Source of the DNA: Exaiptasia diaphana
Lineage: Eukaryota; Cnidaria; Anthozoa; Actiniaria; Aiptasiidae
Direction of reading: 5' to 3'
Assembly: GCF_001417965.1 (NCBI RefSeq)
Contig: NW_018385204.1
Coordinates: forward strand, 1 to 64,000
Length of the DNA: 64,000 bases
Under the pieces are notes generated by a model, which worked only from the letters and a program-made list of their open reading frames with translations, did not search any database and was not told where the DNA came from. How positions within the stretch are numbered: the stretch's first letter is position 1; each line of letters opens with the position of its first letter. Below are positions 60,386 to 64,000 of this stretch, in pieces. The position numbers and the translations under genes were made by a program.

Positions 60386-62156
60386 CTACGATAAAAGTTG
60401 TTTTAAAACGAAGATGCTTGTGACCATTGTTGACACACTCCACTCGTACGCCATTACATTGTTTTTTAAGGGCGTTATAAACTGTTCGTATGTTGAACTT
60501 GATTTTGGAGGATCTCTTCCATTTGGACAGAAAGGATTGAAGCTCCCATATAGATCGTGAACCTTATACTTCATTGCAGAGTCAAGTTTACACATGGATA
60601 GGGTCATATTTCGTGCGCATCGCTTTACGTCTGAGTAGTGCCTGAATATAACAAAAATATGCGATCAGTTACGTAGTTATTGCCTACTCTTTTAGTTTAA
60701 TGAATAAGTAAGATTCGTCAAAATCTTTTGCATTGAATTTGTGCTTACTGGCAAAGCTGTGGATCCCCTCTGTTCTTTTTATACAGCGCTAAGAACTTTG
60801 AATTACACCTTCCCTGGAAGTTTTCAAAGTACTCTTCTGAACACTGTTCCTTTGAAAGCGTCAGAGTCTCTAAATGGCTGCCTTCACAATTGTCATTTTG
60901 CATATCATTACGTCTTCTATCCATTAAGTCTGTCAAAGCTTTGTCCAGGGACTTGGTATCTCTCGTTCCTTTCAAACATCGTTTCATACAATGCTTGACA
61001 CACGGTATAAGAACTGAACTCACAATGGACCTGATGGAGGGGAAAAAGCTCACTAAAAATGCCATTCTGAGGAATAATCATGTTAATAGTCAAAATTAAT
61101 ACCTGCATCTTTGACCATTTTTTTTCTGCAATTCATGGATAAATCTTACAATGCATCTCCTGGACTTCATGAGGTAACTTTTTTTGGTACATCTGCCAAA
61201 TCCCGATGATCCTACGAAAAATACAATCAATAACTTCTCATCCACTAGGCCATATGTGATGTTGAATGGGCAAAATTTCGTACCTTTTCTAACTCGTTTC
61301 TTAATAATGTCTTGACTGTTTTTACAGTAAGGATTGTACGATTCTTCGTAAATTCCTTTGAGGTAAGACGTCATCGACGATGTTTTACAATTTCTGTTTA
61401 TGGCTTTCGCCATACATTTTCTTGCTTTGTAGTACCACCTGTAAGTCCGTTAACAAGAGTATTGTAATCTTACACAGGCCTGATCACTATCACCAAAAAG
61501 ATATTTACCTGCACAATTTTGGGCTTCCTCTGTTCCTTGAAAACCGTTTCAGGAATTTCTTGGCACATGTTTCAGCCTTCTTAAATAGTGCCGGCGTGCA
61601 CGTATTAAGATCGGACGGTTTGTAGTTTGTCAGGGTTAACAGCATACCATTTTGACAGAAGAAGAGTTCACTAGCGGAATATATAGCGAATAATTGTTGA
61701 ATATCGTGTACGGTTCGATTATCAGGCTTTGGTGAGGTATTAAGGCACTTTTCTTTGTTAGTAGTCAGGCATCGCTGTAGGCTCGAATACTGCTCACTAT
61801 GGAAAAGATGAGACAGCACTTAGAAAGTTAATTACGTCGAGAAATATTGAATTTTTATGTGTATGAAATATATATTTGAAATAAAATTCATGGAAGTAAA
61901 ACCTGAGCTAAAATAATGTTACCTGCAATTAGCTTTGGGATGAGCTTTCCATGACTGCACTAATTGACTTACACACCCTCGGCAACTTGCTTCATAGTCC
62001 ATGGCACTAGTGCAGGCCTTTGTATCCCGTGACAGTAACGTTGTGGCTATGGTTGTGGCTAGTAATCCAGCTGTAAGATGAAAACAATCATTCAAGGACC
62101 TTACCAATTTGACTGCATCCGGTTTTTATCCGTAAATCGTGTTTACTTGATTGCAT
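60386..62156 (-). CDS. Unrecognised cysteine-rich secreted protein with repeated three-Cys motif
   Basis: Seven minus-strand exons join in phase to 441 residues: 62156-62105, 62070-61923, 61796-61509, 61438-61284, 61211-61103, 61066-60749 and 60641-60386. The start reads MQSSKHDLRIKTGCSQ followed by AGLLATTIATTLLS, a likely signal or anchor sequence, then repeated cysteine modules. A unit C-x10-C-x15 to 17-C recurs: CTPALFKKAETC ending LC; CTKKSYLMKSRRC ending RC; CSEEYFENFQGRC ending LC. The middle cysteine is followed by a basic-aromatic helix (FLALYKKN, FIHELQKKN, FLKRFSRN). The C-terminus is hydrophobic (STMVTSIFVLKQLL), so a GPI anchor is possible. I do not recognise the family. It converges on HAL. 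The first exon is the least certain part. Confidence 0.72.
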
Positions 62157-64000
62157 TATTGAAACCCCCAATGAAACTGTGATTATGGACTCTGCGTGTG
62201 TTTGCATGTATGTTGAGGAGAATTTATGATATTACAATTAAAAAGCGGAACGTTAGTATTTACGTTGTCGTCACATAACTTGTGAAAGTGAAAGGAACAT
62301 ATGAATGGACGCCCCACCGCAATACGTCACGTAAGTGCTATTTTTAGATCTCACAAATAATTCTAACGTCACTTTGTTAATCTTTTTTTTTTCTTATCAC
62401 AAGTGTTTGCGTAAGTCGCCTATTAATTCAGACTTGCTTTCTCATACAACACTCCTTGTCCTCGGCCAGTTGACCTCGGATAGATTTACCACTTAACTAT
62501 GTTGATGATCGGCACCGAGTTTCTATGCCAATTTCATCGAGAAGAAAAAAATCTTTAGTCTACTTTTCTTAAACATTTTTTGGGATTTGATTATGAGGAA
62601 TAATAGTTTGCTGACGCATTGGGAAACCCCCGTTTTTGTTTTAATGAACAATGAACGCTTCGAAGCGTGTTATAGCTCGATTGAACATCTTTTTGAATCG
62701 TATTAAATTTTGGTTATTAGTTCAAAATGAAAAATAGCAAAATTCTAAACGACACCTTGGGTCATGGTTAGTTTTATGGCACCCTACGCCTGAAGATACT
62801 ATATTGCGTTGGGTCGATTATGCAAAAAGCTATAGGGACTGGGGCCAGAGCTGAAGGTGTTCTTTTTGAGTTAAGTCTGTGTTCATGACTATGACTGAAT
62901 ACTGACGAGTTAGCCTTATCCCAACCGTAATAGCAATTAATGGCCAGTTCTTTGTAAATACAATTACCGAGATAATGAATTGAATCAACTAGGGTCGTAA
63001 ACGTTATTTTTATTGGTCGACAGAAATGCGATCGTTGAAGTGCAACAGGTTGTTGGTGTTTATATACGATTAAACAACATTTACTTAAGTTGGATAAGTG
63101 TTTTCAATATAATGTCAAATAACCGCACAGTTGTTTACCGGTTTACCTGAGTTCCTGGCAATGATCTAAATCTAATATATAAGCATTAAAATAACTACCT
63201 GACGTCGTCGCAACGTTTTTCATCACTCAAAAGGTAAAACTCTTTTGTTCGAAAAAAGTTGACACAAGCAGTTTTAATTTTTGGAGAAAAAGTATTTTAA
63301 TTCGGGTTTTTGCTTCCGAATTTAGATTTTAGAAAAGAGTAAATGATATAAATTTTATATTGAAAACTATAATTCTTTCATTCAGGGTACAGGCTGAGTT
63401 TATACCGCTGGTTCCCACCATTCTATCTTTAGTTTTGCTGATATTCCTTACCTGTGAAAGTAGTCAACCAAGACATCATTCCTGTTGCTCTACACTTAGT
63501 TGTTAATCCTGGAAAAACTTTTCCTGTGAGTGCTTTCAGCACTGAGTTTCCGTCACGAAGTGAAGACTTTGCGAACTAAACAGGGTTTGGAGCTTCCAAG
63601 AGTTAATATTGCATATCCGGGGATTCCAGGCGATGTCATTGACGTCACATCCAGGTCATTTGTCTATTTTTATCAAATGATTCCTTGGAAAATCGTTTCC
63701 TGTAACAGTGCGTTCAAATCGATACACTGCAAGTTGATTTTTGAATTTTATATCTTCAAAATGCAGTATAGAACTGGTTCAATTGGGCCGGCAGTTGGAT
63801 TGACAATATGTCCGAAATCATAGGAATGACACTAAAAGATATATATAAATCACTGTTGTAAAATACAGTGAAACCTAAGTAGACTGATTGACGTTTGCGG
63901 CACAAAATCTGTTGTTAGTTATCGCTATTAATATGCAAAGAATGACTACAGACAAATATGGTTTAAGTATACCAGTATAAATGAAGTTGTTTTCTCTTCA
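62157..64000. other. Terminal stretch without a supported gene
   Basis: AT-rich. A 97-codon open frame (63530-63823) has no ATG-based start or recognisable domain. TTGACGTCACAT at about 63635-63646 contains a perfect CRE-type palindrome, TGACGTCA. I see nothing else. Confidence 0.4.

Noticed and set aside
63530-63823. 97-codon ORF near the right end
   Set aside because: Starts on a non-ATG codon, no domain, and no neighbouring exons found; the nearby TGACGTCA is not enough to call a promoter.
1-64000. Search for retroviral, LTR or Polinton-like elements
   Set aside because: No integrase, protease, capsid, DNA polymerase B or long terminal repeats recognised; only a LINE, a Penelope-like fossil and small foldback elements were seen.

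Overview
This is a 64 kb piece of an animal nuclear genome. Genes have many introns with GT/AG boundaries, intergenic DNA is AT-rich, and small transposons, foldback elements and retroelement fragments are common. A PAN plus fibrinogen-like secreted protein, EGF and discoidin domains, an SGLT-type transporter, histidine ammonia-lyase and a TMEM121-family protein together suggest an early-branching metazoan, most likely a cnidarian. That placement is inference; I could not run a search.

Layout. 1-8.3 kb: repeat-rich with no convincing host gene. It holds a dispersed repeat in two copies, a polypyrimidine tract, a 44-bp minisatellite, a 5'-truncated LINE on the minus strand, a 40-bp perfect palindrome, a 31-base G run and a TTAA-flanked foldback element. 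8.3-33.4 kb: one very large plus-strand gene, which I assembled as 43 coding exons (15,108 coding bases, about 5,035 residues) with consistent reading phase. It encodes a signal peptide, then three copies of a supermodule [discoidin-like domain, seven VWA domains, EGF], then a fourth discoidin domain, one transmembrane helix and a glycine-rich cytoplasmic tail of about 345 residues. 35.8-38.9 kb: a 1,016-residue protein of about 26 ankyrin repeats in one exon, plus strand. 39.2-41.2 kb: a secreted PAN plus fibrinogen-like protein, minus strand. 43.4-44.4 kb: a TMEM121-like membrane protein, minus strand. 46.9-51.8 kb: an 11-exon SLC5 sodium/solute cotransporter (660 residues), minus strand. 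54.2-59.8 kb: histidine ammonia-lyase, plus strand, about 22 exons, head-to-head with the transporter. 60.4-62.2 kb: an unrecognised 441-residue cysteine-rich, probably secreted protein, minus strand. 62.2-64 kb: nothing supported.

The most interesting object is the 21-VWA membrane protein. All 21 VWA domains lack the first aspartate of the MIDAS metal site, while 18 of 21 keep the late aspartate, usually as D-K rather than D-G. The seven VWA slots look as though they were laid down once and the whole block of about 1,480 residues was then triplicated. Nearly every domain exon is symmetric phase 1-1. It looks like a giant adhesive or recognition receptor, or a cell-surface lattice protein, with a keratin-like glycine-rich cytoplasmic end. 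I know of no described protein with this architecture.
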